A DNA stretch of 64,000 nucleotides from Mortierella sp. BCC40632 (taxonomy: Eukaryota; Mortierellomycota; Mortierellomycetes; Mortierellales; Mortierellaceae). The position numbers and the translations under genes were made by a program. Below the pieces are notes generated by a model that did not search any database, was not told the origin of the DNA, and saw nothing but the letters and a program-made list of their open reading frames with translations. Below, piece by piece: positions 12,500 through 24,220 of this stretch. How positions within the stretch are numbered: position 1 is the stretch's first letter; every line of letters begins with the position of its first letter. The stretch lies in NCBI GenBank assembly GCA_011634665.1, contig WAEK01000017.1:496001-560000 (forward strand). Reading direction: 5' to 3'.

Positions 12500-15400
12500 C
12501 TACTCGGCTTTGCCCATCTCCAAAATCAGGACAATGGTCGAAGTCCATCCCGTGAAGGGGTGGCTACGCTGACCAGCTCCTGTCTTGTCGTTGTACTGCT
12601 CCCAAACGTATCCTGTATTCAAATACTCCTATTGTCCAGAATCATTTACACCGAGTCAGCAAATGTATAATTTCTAGTCATACTAATAAAAACCAAAAAG
12701 AGAGAGCGAGATAGAATGCAAACCCAAGCTAACCCAATTTTTTTCTTTCTTACCTTGTGAATGTTTTCAATCAGATTGTCGCGGAGCTCGTTGTACACCT
12801 GCTTGGCCTTGGCCTGGTTTGGTCCCTCACCGAGATAATTCTATAAACAAGTCCCCATCAAATTGTGAGTTAGTCTCCTCAGACTTTCTCCTCTGGATTG
12901 CCCTCAAATTCAAAATCTGCTCAAAAAAAGAAATAAAGAAAAAAAAATTAACTCGAGCGACTTACTGTCTTGAGCGAGTGAAGGGCGAGATAGTTAATAT
13001 TGATCCAAATAGGTCCACGCCAGTAATTTTCGCCCTGACCATAGTATTCGTCCTGGAGAGAGAGTGAACGAAGTCCATAAGGAGTCCAGAGTTGTTCTGG
13101 GTCATACATCATATCCAAGATATGACCCAGCTTCTCGGACTGTCCATCCACAATACCGAGCAAAAGAGGGAACAAAGACACATAACCCTTGTGGCATGCA
13201 TGAACACTCTCTTCATCTGCGCTCATCGTCAAGTCGCAGTACGCCTTGTGCTCCTCGCTCCAATGAAGATCTAACAAACAAAAAAAAGTACAAAAATGAT
13301 TGTTCAACAGATCAGCTTTTCTCCTTTTGCTGTCGCAAAAAAAAAGGATATCAAAGGGTACGTACCATCAATATTAGTTCGGATTGCATCATAGTGCTCC
13401 TCGTATTCCTCTGCATCTTCCTCCTCCCCAATCATCTCAGCAATACTCTGAAGATTCCGGCTCGCATATCCAATCCAGGACAACAAATCCACATGGAGCT
13501 CACCCAGGTGGGGACTAGGTGAACGAGGATAATCATCCAATCCAGATGTCAACGTATGGGTCATAGTCCTGCCTCTCCATCGGTACCCTTCACTTCGCGA
13601 ACGAGACAATCTACCATATTCACGAATACCTCCCTGCATCGTTCGTCTCATCCAGCGGTAACTCTTACGCAACTTGGGATACAGGTTGACAAGATACTCA
13701 TTGGCAAGCTGACGATTGACCAATCGGGCCTTGGTCACATCATGACTTGAAGCCCCTGTCTCTGATCCAAAAGTAGTTTGCTCTGAATGGCCAAGAGCAT
13801 CTACAGCTACTTCGGTTAGCTGAGTAATGTTCTTCAATCGATCCACGTATCCATGAATGGCAGCAAAGAGCGTAGGAGGGTTGGCATGCTCGGGGTATTG
13901 GACTTGGAACTCAGCGGGGACACGGCTACGGGCTTCATCTCCCAGGATCTGCTCTCTCTGGATCCACCCATTGTTATCCTGTCTATTGAACCAGCTCTCG
14001 ATGATCTCCAAGTTTTTTTTTTTTTTTTATTGAGCAAGAAAGGCGAGTGAGTAGCCGACTCTTGATCCTTTTTTTCTCTGCATCGCATTGCATTTCATAG
14101 CAGCTGCCATCGCACTCTATTACCTGAGGTCATTGTCCCACTTGCCAATCAAAATCTGGTGGAATCCCTCATCCCAATAGAATCCACGTGGGAAGAAGGA
14201 TCTCGAAGGAACCGCCGTCAACAACGAGGCTGGGAAAGTGTACTGAGGGCTGGGGTTGGGTCGACGTGCCACAGGCCCCTCCAGATGCTCGTTCATGCCT
14301 TCGTCATAGGTTGGCGATACGTCCACGATCGAGGAACCATAAAAGTATCTACAAGCGATTCCAGTATCTGCATTAGTCATGACTGAATCTCGATCCGCGC
14401 CCAATTTGAAACTTAAGAGCCTTGAAAAATTAATGGAGACAGTAACATTACCCAATACCGCCGACCAAATTGCTCATGGTTGCCTTGGCAAACTCGATCA
14501 TAGAATCTGAATATCCATGCTGCTTCAAGTGGAAGGTTTTCTCGAATCGCTCATCAAACGCGTCTTCGGCTCTTTTGAACGCGGCGCTCATCGACTCACT
14601 GGTGACATGTTTGCCAGACGACAAAGAGCTGAATCTGACTTCAAACTATTTATCACCCTCCACCAAGAAAAAAAAAAAAGGGCAGCAAAAGAGGAGACTG
14701 TTCAGTTTCTTACTCCATTGATATAAGCCCTGAACCCCCCCTCAGGAACCAGAGGGAAAAGAGCTTACCTCAAATGGCTCCTTAAAATTCTTCTGGTGAA
14801 CAAAGAGGTCCGGGAGCTCACCATAGGTATTTTGGGGCAAAGCCAAGAGTTCCTCAGGAGATGGGCCTTGGTGACCTCCATCGTGCTGCTTCTGTGCATT
14901 TTGAATAATAATATCGCGCACAATTTCTAGATCGGGAGAAGAAAAGGTCACCCCCCATTACAATACACTGTCAATACAAGTGCGGACAAAACTCTACTTT
15001 CCACCATGCATGAGGTACTTTGCAAAAGAAACGAATCATTCTTTGTTACCTTTGACCCGCCAGATACCAACAGCACGGGCGGACAATGAAGCGACTCGGA
15101 AGGGCTTTTCGCCTGCAGTCTCTCCCTTAGCTAAACAATCCCATCATATTGATCACACAGGGAACGCTGAAAGGTCAGTATCACATCAAAAAGAGGCGCT
15201 CTAGCACTTTGCTGCTACAAACTTACTCTGCTCAATATCAACCTCGAATTCTCCCAGGTCAGGGGTACGACCAACCAATTGGGAAACAGCCCTCGCCTAG
15301 TAATGATAAACCAATACAGTAATTAGCATCGTCTCCTTAAGGATACCATTTTTTGCACTCCATATATCGCGACCTTATTTTTCGTGAGGACTTCCTACGT

Positions 15401-16416
15401 TGTTTTTATTCTGCGAGGCGATCAGACCTTCGCCCTCGTGTCCAACATAGTACATCACGGATACGGACATTGGCTCTTCTATTATTGCCCGATCGATCAA
15501 GGAGCGGGTAAAGCAAAACAAATAACAAAAAGGTAATGGAGATAAGAGATGAATATTGTGTTATGGATTCGTCACAACCATAGGATCAGCCCATGAAACT
15601 AAAAAAAAAAAAAATCTCTGGAGGATATCGTTACCTTCACGAATAGGTTTGCCAGAGATTTTTGCTCCCCATGAACCACCTAAACCATTCAAAGACAGTA
15701 TCAAGCAAGAGTAGTCGTTAGCTGACTTAAGCATCATTTCCTAATAGGAAAAAAGAGAGAGAGGTGCTTTGTTTCTTAAAACATTAATTGATTACCATGC
15801 TCGCCTCCAGCAAGCTTGACAAACTCAGTGGTCAGTTCAACATTGTTCTTGGTATCCTTGAGTTGTTGGATACCAAATGTCCGTCCATCAAACTTGAGCC
15901 AACCATACTTCTCAAACTTGTCGCTCTCCTCGCATCCATGACGGATATCTTTGTTTGTTGGAGAAGGGGGAAGGATCATCCACGTATGCACACACACACA
16001 AAAGGAGGAGAGTTATTATCAAGATATCCTAGCTTGACCATTTCATTGGGGAAAAAAAACGACAGGACAGAAGAATACTTACTATCGAGGCCTGAGTAAT
16101 CCTGTGTTCCAAACCACATCAATCCTGTCATCACCGACTCGGGAAGACGAGGCCGTGTGCCGAAATAAAGGTTGGGTCGATAGACTCCCCAAAGAAGTGA
16201 TTCGTTCGAGGCCTTGGAAACCGCTTCACTCGAGGCCATCATGTTGGATGATGATCCCATGTCTGCCATTTGGTTCATTTGGTATTGCGCTGCTGCATTG
16301 GAATCCATCTCGACAGCCATCACTGACTGGGTCATCATGCCCAGAGCCGAGACGATGGCCACGACGACAAACGAGCTAGCCAACAGGCGACGCCTTGTTG
16401 GCCGGGGTTGATCCAT
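12500..16416 (-). CDS. CWH41: ER mannosyl-oligosaccharide glucosidase I (GH63)
   Basis: Thirteen exons on the minus strand: 16083-16416, 15796-15948, 15635-15679, 15399-15478, 15227-15296, 15050-15130, 14769-14926, 14452-14645, 14124-14348, 13366-14012, 12966-13270, 12754-12840, 12500-12628. They sum to 2508 bases, 835 aa, close to the yeast enzyme. Processing alpha-glucosidase I removes the outer glucose from Glc3Man9GlcNAc2 on new glycoproteins in the ER lumen. The N-terminus is a type II anchor: basic RPTRRR then a hydrophobic segment at about residues 13-36. Family segments seen: [106 protein letters not shown], and the C-terminal [15 protein letters not shown]. The start Met was chosen at [10 protein letters not shown] just before the anchor. 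Oddity: exon 10 (13366-14012) has no AG at its 5' end, only an A16 tract. Confidence 0.93.
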
Positions 16417-16494
16417 CCTGATGTGGTCGTTTGTTGGGGAAAGAGTTGGGAGGATGGAAAAGAGAAAGAGGAAGGGAAGGGAGAGGACGAGTGG

Positions 16495-16528
<34 letters not shown>

Positions 16529-16645
16529 AAGAAGGGACAATGGACCCAACTGTTCAAAGAAATGAGATCTCATCATCTCGCGGTGGCCACGTCCAACGAT
16601 TTGAGAGCCAGTCACTTCCTCGTTCGAACGCCAGGTAAATTCTAC

Positions 16646-16804
16646 TCGACGCGTAAAGATCTGATACTCAATCTAAGTGGCTGTTGTGAGCATTTCTACT
16701 ACTAGGCTTTCTTTCCATTAATCGTCTTCTTCTCTCTCTTCCTTTCATCTCCAGAAGAGTCGCTTCTTGGCCATATTCAGGACTGATATTATCATACTCT
16801 CCTG

Positions 16805-16837
<33 letters not shown>

Positions 16838-17270
16838 TGTTCCATTGCCCATGGCTCTTGCATTCGAAGTTGAGCCAGGGTCCTACCAGAAGAGGTTGTC
16901 GATCCTCCGGTTGAGGCAAGTGGTCGTCCCATTTCATCGGCCTTGGAAGAGTCATCAATCAATGTCATTCCTCGTCCTCGTCCTCATCCAAGAAGCGACA
17001 CTGAACCATCGGTATCACCGCCATCACTCGTCGCTTGGGGTGCAAAGCCCGATATCCCATTTGCTGAGGCTATCAACTACGGACCATTGGATGATCCTCC
17101 AAACTTTTTGCTTGACTAGCGATTGATGGCTTCCATAAATCCCCCTATATCTTGTTGTTGTTGAAGTAATTATTGACGTTACCTCGATCTCGAATCAGAT
17201 TCCAACACTGACGACAACCCCTTGGATTCTCCTTGATCAAACAAGGGACAGAATCCCATGGAGGATGACT
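16646..17270 (-). pseudogene. Decayed partial copy of the NUP53 3' end
   Basis: Reads as a diverged copy of 19751-20450, the last ~570 coding bases and ~130 bases of 3' flank of the complete NUP53 gene, in the same orientation. Shared blocks include the C-terminal codons for ESMII/MSVLNMAKKRLFW plus stop, the GATGAAAG downstream region, and the stretch ending at the GGAATCCCAT word. The copy carries many substitutions, an expanded (CTG)n tract (16808-16832) coding poly-Ala in the native frame, and a deletion of about 65 bases relative to 20160-20225. The reading frame is not kept across it. No 5' portion of NUP53 is present here. Confidence 0.88.
16807..16833. repeat. (CTG)n trinucleotide tract in NUP53 pseudogene
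   Basis: Nine CTG-type units (CTGCTGCTG...CTC), against three at the matching place in the intact gene (near 19944), so it expanded in the copy or contracted in the gene. Confidence 0.85.
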
Positions 17271-18369
17271 TTCATATCGTGCACTCTCCCACACACAAAC
17301 ATCTGTAGTGGAAGCTATTGACGGATCGCCTAGTCTAATGTCACTTGTGTAGACAACATCGTGTACCTTCCTGGCCTCCTATCATAAACACGCTCCAGAT
17401 GCCAGAATGGGAGCGCTCACCTTCATGACGAGACTTATCCCAAATCCACAACTTCCCCAGGAGAAGCAGAGAATCCACAATTCAGAAAAAGATCTCTGCA
17501 GGAGAGAGAGGATAGTTAAGCCATGATCAATCCGTGATTGCCACCTGTGAACATAATATGTCAGAACAGAGTTTCAACTCCACATGCACTTCTTGGGCAG
17601 CATTCTCGAGAGATATGGTCCATGGCTCTGAGCCTTGAGTAGATCCTGGGTGTCAAAAGGGTTATCGAGTGTCGAGATCTACAAGAAGGTCCATTTCCTG
17701 GCTTTTTTCTTCCTTTTCTCTTCCTCTCTCGCCTACCTCGAATCCTCTGCACAGGCCTTTAGTCTGTCGTCCTGTATCAACACCCTCCTATCGCTATATT
17801 CTCTTTTCATCATCGCTACTTGGTTTGTGCTGTCAGTTATTTTCATGACTGGTTGATGGTTTTTTTTTTTTTTTTTTTTTGACTAGGAGCACATCTGCTC
17901 ACTTCCATGTATCCCATCGTCGCCATCATTCATCCCGTCCCCACCTTCATTGCGCCAATCTCAGGTAAGATTGTCCGATTTCACTTGCACACAATTTCAT
18001 CCCAATGCATACCCTTCTTGACCCGGGCAACTTACCAGTCCAGCCACATGGATTCGGGTTACCTGCGCAGTTGGATGGTGTGGGTTGAGAGCTAACTTTA
18101 CTCAGTCGCAGTCCATTGGTCGATACGTGAAAGACTATAGTTTATGTGTACTCGCGTGGCAAACATCGTTTCAATTCATTCCCAGCTCGACCCGCGCAAC
18201 TTACCATTCATTCAGAATCGGGTTGCGTGCGCGGTTGGGTAATACGGAACGATGGTCAAACTAGACTGACCTAGGGATAAAATCAGAGCCGCTCTAGTTT
18301 CAGGAGAGTCTTGATTGCCACAATGGTCGTTGCTCTTTATGAATGTGACGAGACGTAAACGTCAAACTT
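17271..18369. other. Unassigned sequence between the NUP53 copy and a decayed coding stretch
   Basis: No recognised gene. Holds a T run near 17859-17880 and two related GC-rich blocks, about 18010-18090 and 18187-18245, each with a GACCCG-GCAACTTACC start and a GGGTT(A/G)C-TGCGC-GTTGG end. Confidence 0.45.
18010..18245. repeat. Diverged direct pair of short inverted-repeat-like blocks
   Basis: Block A (about 18026-18085) and block B (about 18187-18242) share the layout GACCCG(g/c)GCAACTTACC ... GATTCGGGTTACCTGCGCAGTTGG / AATCGGGTTGCGTGCGCGGTTGGG. Within a block the ends are partly complementary (ACCCGCGCAAC against GTTGCG and GCGCGGTTGGGT). This could be a degenerate small element. Seen by eye only. 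Confidence 0.4.
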
Positions 18370-19180
18370 TTGTTTATGCTACAATGGAAGCAAGCGAATC
18401 ACTTGCCTCAAAGGGGCTTGCTATGGGTGTTGGGCCTTTTGGAAGCAGGTGAAGTGGAAGGTGTGAAGATGAAGACCTTCTCCAAAAATTCCGCTACACT
18501 CAAGAGGGGCCAGCAGAAGAAGCATACCTGCAAGTCATCCAGTCTCCATGATTGTCCCTAGCTCACCGACAAACCCTTCAGCAGGAATACAACACTTCTT
18601 AAGCCAACAATGCAAAGCACTATTGGGAATCGATACAGGTGAAACATGGTCTCAAGATTGTTGCTAGGCGAGCTGCCCTTGTGACAGCTGAAGCTGGACT
18701 TGTTGAAGCACAGGAATACTACTCATACATTTCAACAGGGGCTCCTGCTTACCATGTAGTGCAAATTCTATTCAGTCATATCTGGAGGAGCAAGGACCGA
18801 AGGTTATTAGAGCCAAGGAGCGCTTTGAATTGACACAGGAGAAAGCAGCTCTTGCAGATGCAATTTCAAAGCCCTGTCCGACCACCCCTCTTCCAGTTAC
18901 TAGAACTTTTCAACGAAATATTGCATTGACTCCATCCAGGAAGCGCACCTGGACGATGAGTGACATGGTGAACCCCACAATGGTGCCATCAGTTGACTTT
19001 ATTTTAGAGTCATCTAACAGCTCATGCTTCATAAATAAAATATCTTCATCTGGTAGCATGGATAAACCTACCCCAATACTTCCCATCCATCCAAGTCTAG
19101 CTCCTCCTCAATGTCTTCATTTCACTCAAATTTTTATCCCGGCTACTTTAAAGACACTCCATTACTTTTGGAATATCTAA
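18370..19180 (+). pseudogene. Decayed coding-like sequence, unknown family
   Basis: Plus-strand reading gives coding-like blocks in different frames broken by stops and frameshifts: an early block with ATLKRGQQKKHTCKSS, a block with KIVARRAALVTAEAGLVEAQ, and after a shift EEQGPKVIRAKERFELTQEK leading to a 116-codon open end at 18830-19180. The middle looks helical or coiled-coil. No family is recognised. It sits between the decayed NUP53 tail and the intact NUP53, so it may be part of inserted or duplicated DNA. A functional multi-exon gene cannot be excluded, but no good splice sites join the blocks. Confidence 0.4.
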
Positions 19181-19183
19181 CCC

Positions 19184-19186
<3 letters not shown>

Positions 19187-19217
<31 letters not shown>
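19187..19217. repeat. Poly-T run (31 bases)
   Basis: Uninterrupted T run directly after the decayed coding stretch; could be the A-tail remnant of a retroposed sequence on the minus strand, or a simple homopolymer like many others in this window. Confidence 0.8.
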
Positions 19218-19218
<1 letters not shown>

Positions 19219-19881
19219 ATATTCGTATTGTCGAAATTTTGATGATGAACGGATGCGCGTTTAGGATTGTTTTTTGGGGGGACTTGATTCGCGAGCAGGA
19301 ACTCGCTACTGATTTTCTACTCGTATCTTCGTTCCACCCATTGAGGGCTATCCCTTCCATGTCCCTTCCTGCCAACCAAATTAACCGATGGACAGAGACG
19401 ATTGCCATGAGATGGATAGAGTCGACTACCTATCGTCATTGCTTAGTACAGCAGGTCAGTCCAACACTTAATCCGACGGGAGGCAGCCTATTCAACAACT
19501 CCAAAAGGCAGCTCCTTCATCCAAGCTACAGAGCACAGCACCAGTAAAGCGCCGATTATACACTGCATACCATCTTTATCATACGACCAAAACACTACAA
19601 TCATGTATTTTAAGGAATCAGACTACACATCTCGATTTTTTTCACCACAGCCTCAACGTAAAATAGAGCCTACCTTGCTGTGATTGTGAGCCATGACTAT
19701 TGTGGTTGCATACCTCTACTCACATTATCCAATACAGCTAAGCATCATCATCGACGCGAAAAGACCTGATACATTTCTTTTTTCTTTTACTCAATCTGAG
19801 TGGTTGTTGTGAGCATTTCTACTACTAGGCTTTCTTTCATCTTTCAATTAATCGTCTTCTTTCGTCTTCTCTCTCGTCCTT

Positions 19882-22800
19882 TCATCCCCAGAAGAGTCGC
19901 TTCTTGGCCATATTCAGGACTGACATTATCATACTCTCTTGTCCTGCTGCTGCTCCTCCTGTTCCATTACCCACTGCTCCTGCATTCGAAGCCGAGCCAG
20001 GGGCTCTGCCAGAAGAGGCTGTCGATCCTCCTGTCGAAGCAAGTGGTCGTCCCATTTCATCAGCCTTGGAAGAGTCATCAATCAATGTCATTCCTCCTCG
20101 TCCTCGTCCAAACAACGACACTGAACCATTGATATCACTGCCGCCACTCGTCTCTTGGGGTACGGGCGTAGACCGGCTCAAACCCGACGATAATCTCTGT
20201 TTCTTGTGAATATGGAACGGTGTAGAACCAGACATCCCATTAGTCGAGGCCATCAACAACGGACCACTGGACGATTCTCCAAACTTTTGCTTGACTGACA
20301 ATCGATGGGTTCCATAGAGCCCTCCCATATCCTGTTGTTGTTGTAGCAATTGCTGCTGTTGCCTCGATCCTGAATCAGATCCCAACACTGACGACAATCC
20401 CTTGGATTCTCCTTGACTAAACAAGGGACGGAATCCCATCGAGGAGGACTCGGCTCCTTGAGAGTCCATAGAAATTCCTGTACTGTCACCAAACCCTCCT
20501 CCTCTCTTTTGTTCTGAATCACGTCCACCATGTTGATCCAGAGAACGCGACCTATGGATCTCTCCGTTCACTCGCTCATTCTCACGACCACGGGGCCGAA
20601 TAAACGATCCACTGCCAGAAGTTAAACTACGGCCAAGAATCATTGCAATGTCATCCTCTCCTGATTCCATACTTTGTCGGCCAGGGGTCGTATCTGCCAA
20701 AGCAGGCGTTGAGGAGTATGGACCAAACGAGGACCGTTGTTGCTCCTGTTGAGACTGACCCAATGTCGATCTTGAGTTACTCTGACCCCATGACTGATGG
20801 AAACCGCTGGGTCGAGCTCGAGAAGCAGCAATCGATTGAGATTGTGTTGATTCCGCCTCGGAGGCACCAATAACAAGAAGTGCATCCATTCCTGCCTCCA
20901 GCTCTCTAGTCTCGACAATAGTCAATTGATCGTTTTCTACAGAGTCCTCATCCATCATATTGTCCAGAGCCATCGAATCGGATTGAGGTTTTGAATAGGA
21001 CCAGCATGGATTGACGCCAACAAGGAACCTTCCAACGGCCTTCAAATGTCTTGATCGTGCATTCTTGGCAGACCATGCGTTCCGGTATTGAATCTTGAGC
21101 CAATTGAACGAGACAAATTCTTTGGCACCATAGGTCCCGGAACGATACCGAGCTACCATGCCAAAGGATCGGAATTGGTTCAGGATATACGATGTTGCCT
21201 CGGGTGGGAATCCGTAGGTAATGATGGCGTCGTAGGGTTCGTCGGTCCTGCCTGAGAGTTCGTCTGAGCCATTCATGTCAATATCCGTTCGGCTAAGATT
21301 AACATGATAATAATCCATAAAAAGAAAAAGAAAAAAGAAAAAAAAATGGTTAGGGTTCATATACTGTCCAAGGAGGATGAAAATAAAAGAAAAAAAAGAA
21401 AAAAAAAAGAAATCGACCTATCATTTCTCAAGCAACAAAATAAAAACAGTAATGACCTGGAGCCGTGGGGTATGGAGCGAAGCCGTGAGGAGGTTAGGGC
21501 AGGGCGCAAATACAGCCCTTCTTTATGAGCAATATCGTCAAGGGTCTCTGCTGGGGGTACATCGTCACCTAACAGATGTGGGGCCACGCGGGTCTGCGCT
21601 TCTCTATAACAGGTGACAACAGAGACAAATATGAGAAATAAAAAAAAATCAGCAACGGGGCAACGCTTTCTTTCAAGCGTCATTGGTCCTCTCCGACGAA
21701 GTGTTCATCTGGGCCAGACATGTCGTCCTGGTCCCTGTCCGTACTTCTTAGAGTCCTGCTGGAATGCATCGCTAAGGAGAAGAAGAAAAAAGATAACAAG
21801 GGCACATCGATAGGTCAGTCACCAGAAAACTTGAGCCTAGACACCTGATAGCAAATATATATATATATATATATATAAGTCCTGGTTTCTTCAATACCTT
21901 CCCCACTCGTCATTTCCATCGACAAAGGGCTCAATCTTGGGACCCTATTTCATCCCCAATAGTAACAATAGTTAGTTACCACCACATGTCACTTTTCTTC
22001 TTTTTCTCCAACAAAGCAATTGATCTTGACTCATATGCTTAATTCAAATACCTTGAGTGATTGTGTCGAGTTCAATAAAAATCGAGGCATATACCGTTCC
22101 TTGTCCTTGTCCTCCTCATCCTCATCACGCGACGTCTTTTTGGGTATCATTGTGCCCGAAAGACTGGCCCCTCCTGCAGAAGATCCAGCCGCTCCAGTAC
22201 TCCGTCGGAGAGTACCGTCCGCTCCCAAGAAAAACGATCCCGCCCCTCCTGCTGTTCCAGAGGCATTCACAAAATTGGAGTCCCGCATCGAGGCACTGCC
22301 CAACATATCGCTCACGGGTGTGCCGGTAGAAGACGAGCCAATAGTGAATCCTTGCACTGATGTTTGCAACCCTCCAGAGACGGATCCTGGAGCTGGGCCC
22401 AATGAGCTATTCAATCCCTGTGAACCCAATACTGCACGATGGCTAAGTACGTTCACAGACTCGCTGTCTTTGAGAATACTGGTGTTGATGCCTTTGTTGT
22501 TGGGATTGTTATTGTTATTGTTGCTGCTACCACCGCTGGTGCCATTGGCAAGAGCTGTGGAGGTGGTCGTGGTCTCTGATTTAGCACCGCCCATCTCTCC
22601 AGGAGCTCCCATAGAGAACCGGACCGTAGTGCTACCCCTTCGAAGGAGTTCTTCTCGGCTCAATTCGCCTCGACTCTCGGATCGTAAGAGACCTCCTTTA
22701 CGCCCACCTGTCTCGGCCTCTGAGGCGACCATGCCCGCGAGGCTGTTGGATCGAAGATGGTTCAGGGATGAAGAGGACCCAAGTGAGATGCTATGTTCCC

Positions 22801-23215
22801 GCTGACGCTGTCCTCCATTGATGTTGCTGCTGCCCACGCCTGCTCCCGGGATGCCTGTGCTGGTGCTGGTCCTCCGTTCAAAGGGGTTAGGGAACTCCTC
22901 GGCTGGCGGAATCTGAACGCTGTTCGTGTAGGCTGGCACCTCGTAACCAAGTGTTCCTGAATAATATCTGGGCATTGACATGTCCCTGGATGGTGCTTCC
23001 TCATCATCATCATCACCGTCGGGCGAGAAAGAATGGGCTGATCTCGAACGGTTGTTGCCCACGTCACTGCCTCGACCATGCTCTCGACGCCTCTTGGCCT
23101 CTTCCTCGAGGGCGAGTTGTTTGGCAATGTATGAGGAGGGTATATATTCGGCCTTTGAGCTAGGGCCTTGGCTGGATCGCCCTTGCCCACTGCTCGACGA
23201 CTGAAATGTGAACAT
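19882..23215 (-). CDS. NUP53: Nucleoporin Nup35/Nup53 family (MPPN/RRM-like domain)
   Basis: Five exons: 22052-23215, 21898-21944, 21745-21771, 21457-21603, 19882-21292 (2796 bases, 931 aa, phases consistent). Nup53 is a linker nucleoporin that connects the inner ring of the pore to the membrane. Evidence: the RRM-like Nup35 domain (DAIITYGFPPEATSYILNQF, then SFGMVARYRSG, WLKIQYRNAWSAKNARS and VGVNPCW); a preceding ERYMPRFLL motif like the QFLPGFLMG of animal NUP35; a DDVPPAETLDDI motif; and an amphipathic C-terminal end MSVLNMAKKRLFWG, the membrane-binding helix position. The protein is about three times longer than human NUP35. The added length is a Ser/Gly/Asn-rich N-terminus of about 390 residues and a long linker after the RRM. 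Exons 2 and 3 are only 47 and 27 bases. Intron 2 holds (TA)n at 21856-21877. A decayed copy of the 3' end lies 2.5 kb downstream. Confidence 0.92.
21856..21877. repeat. (TA)n microsatellite in NUP53 intron
   Basis: Eleven AT/TA units between exons 2 and 3 of the NUP53 gene. Confidence 0.95.
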
Positions 23216-23730
23216 GGGCGTAGGGACTGATGAGATGCTTGGATTGGTTTCTAGGACTTGGACTGTCCTTTAAATAGCCGTTGGTCTGGTCTGGTCTGGT
23301 TGGTTGGCTGGTTAGGTGGATGACTGGTGGATGACTGGTTGGTTGACTGTTGTTGTTTGCTGATGCCGAGTCGTTTTTTTTTTTCTTTTTCTTATTCCTG
23401 GAACCAGATGATGAAAAATGTCTATTAATGGATCAATTGCGGATGCCAGAAATCGCGTGAAAATCGTCACGACCAAAGGGTTAGATGAAGTTGAAGGGCT
23501 AATGAAGAGAGTGAGTGAGAGTGTGTGTGTGAGAGAGACCTACCTTTTTCACCAAATAATAAGAAAAAAAAATATAAGAATCAGAGCACAAACACGCGCG
23601 TCCAGATCTCCCTTCTGCTCCATGGATGCCAAAGCCACCCGCCTACCATTAAAAGAAAAAAAAAAAAAAAAAGTGACTTGTCTCCTCCGATATCTCTCGC
23701 TCTCGTTCTCTTACTCGCTGATCCCGATCT

Positions 23731-23771
<41 letters not shown>

Positions 23772-24220
23772 GATCTGGTTGGGGGAGGAGAGCGAGAAAG
23801 AGATTCTACCAACTTGATCTCCTGTGAAACAGTTGAACGGGAAGGGAACCCGCACCACATCAGTGCTCCACAAGCAACCAAGAAAAAATTAAAGATAGCG
23901 CTCATCTTTGAAAGAAAAAAGAGAGACGTTTGTGCGATATACTTTTTTTTTTTTTCTTTTATATATAAAACTGTTCATGCGCTATGCTGGTTATACATTA
24001 TTTGTGGTTTTTGCGGAAATACAGAAAGAGGCGATATGTCGGAGTGGTGTGTTGTGTGTGTGTGTGTACGTGTGTGCAATATACAAAGAGAAAGAGAAAA
24101 GAAATAGTACAAAGGGGGGGAGCTGCTACCAGGCCCCCAATTTTCTTTGCGTCTCAAAAAAAGGAGTCGCTGGGGGGTGGGGTATGAAAAAGAAAGAAAG
24201 AAAAGGACGCTCTTGGTTCA
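23216..24220. other. NUP53 5' flank / SFP1-like 3' flank
   Basis: Contains GGTCT/GGTTGG/GGATGACT short tandem variants near 23282-23350, a (CT)n run at 23734-23769, a (TG)n run near 24050-24075 and poly-A/T tracts. No gene is supported. Confidence 0.6.
23734..23769. repeat. (CT)n microsatellite
   Basis: About 36 bases of CT dinucleotides, about 520 bases upstream of the NUP53 start. Confidence 0.95.

Noticed and set aside
13093..13124. Inverted repeat GGGTCATA … TATGACCC
   Set aside because: Lies inside coding exon 11 of glucosidase I and only 8-bp arms; likely chance.
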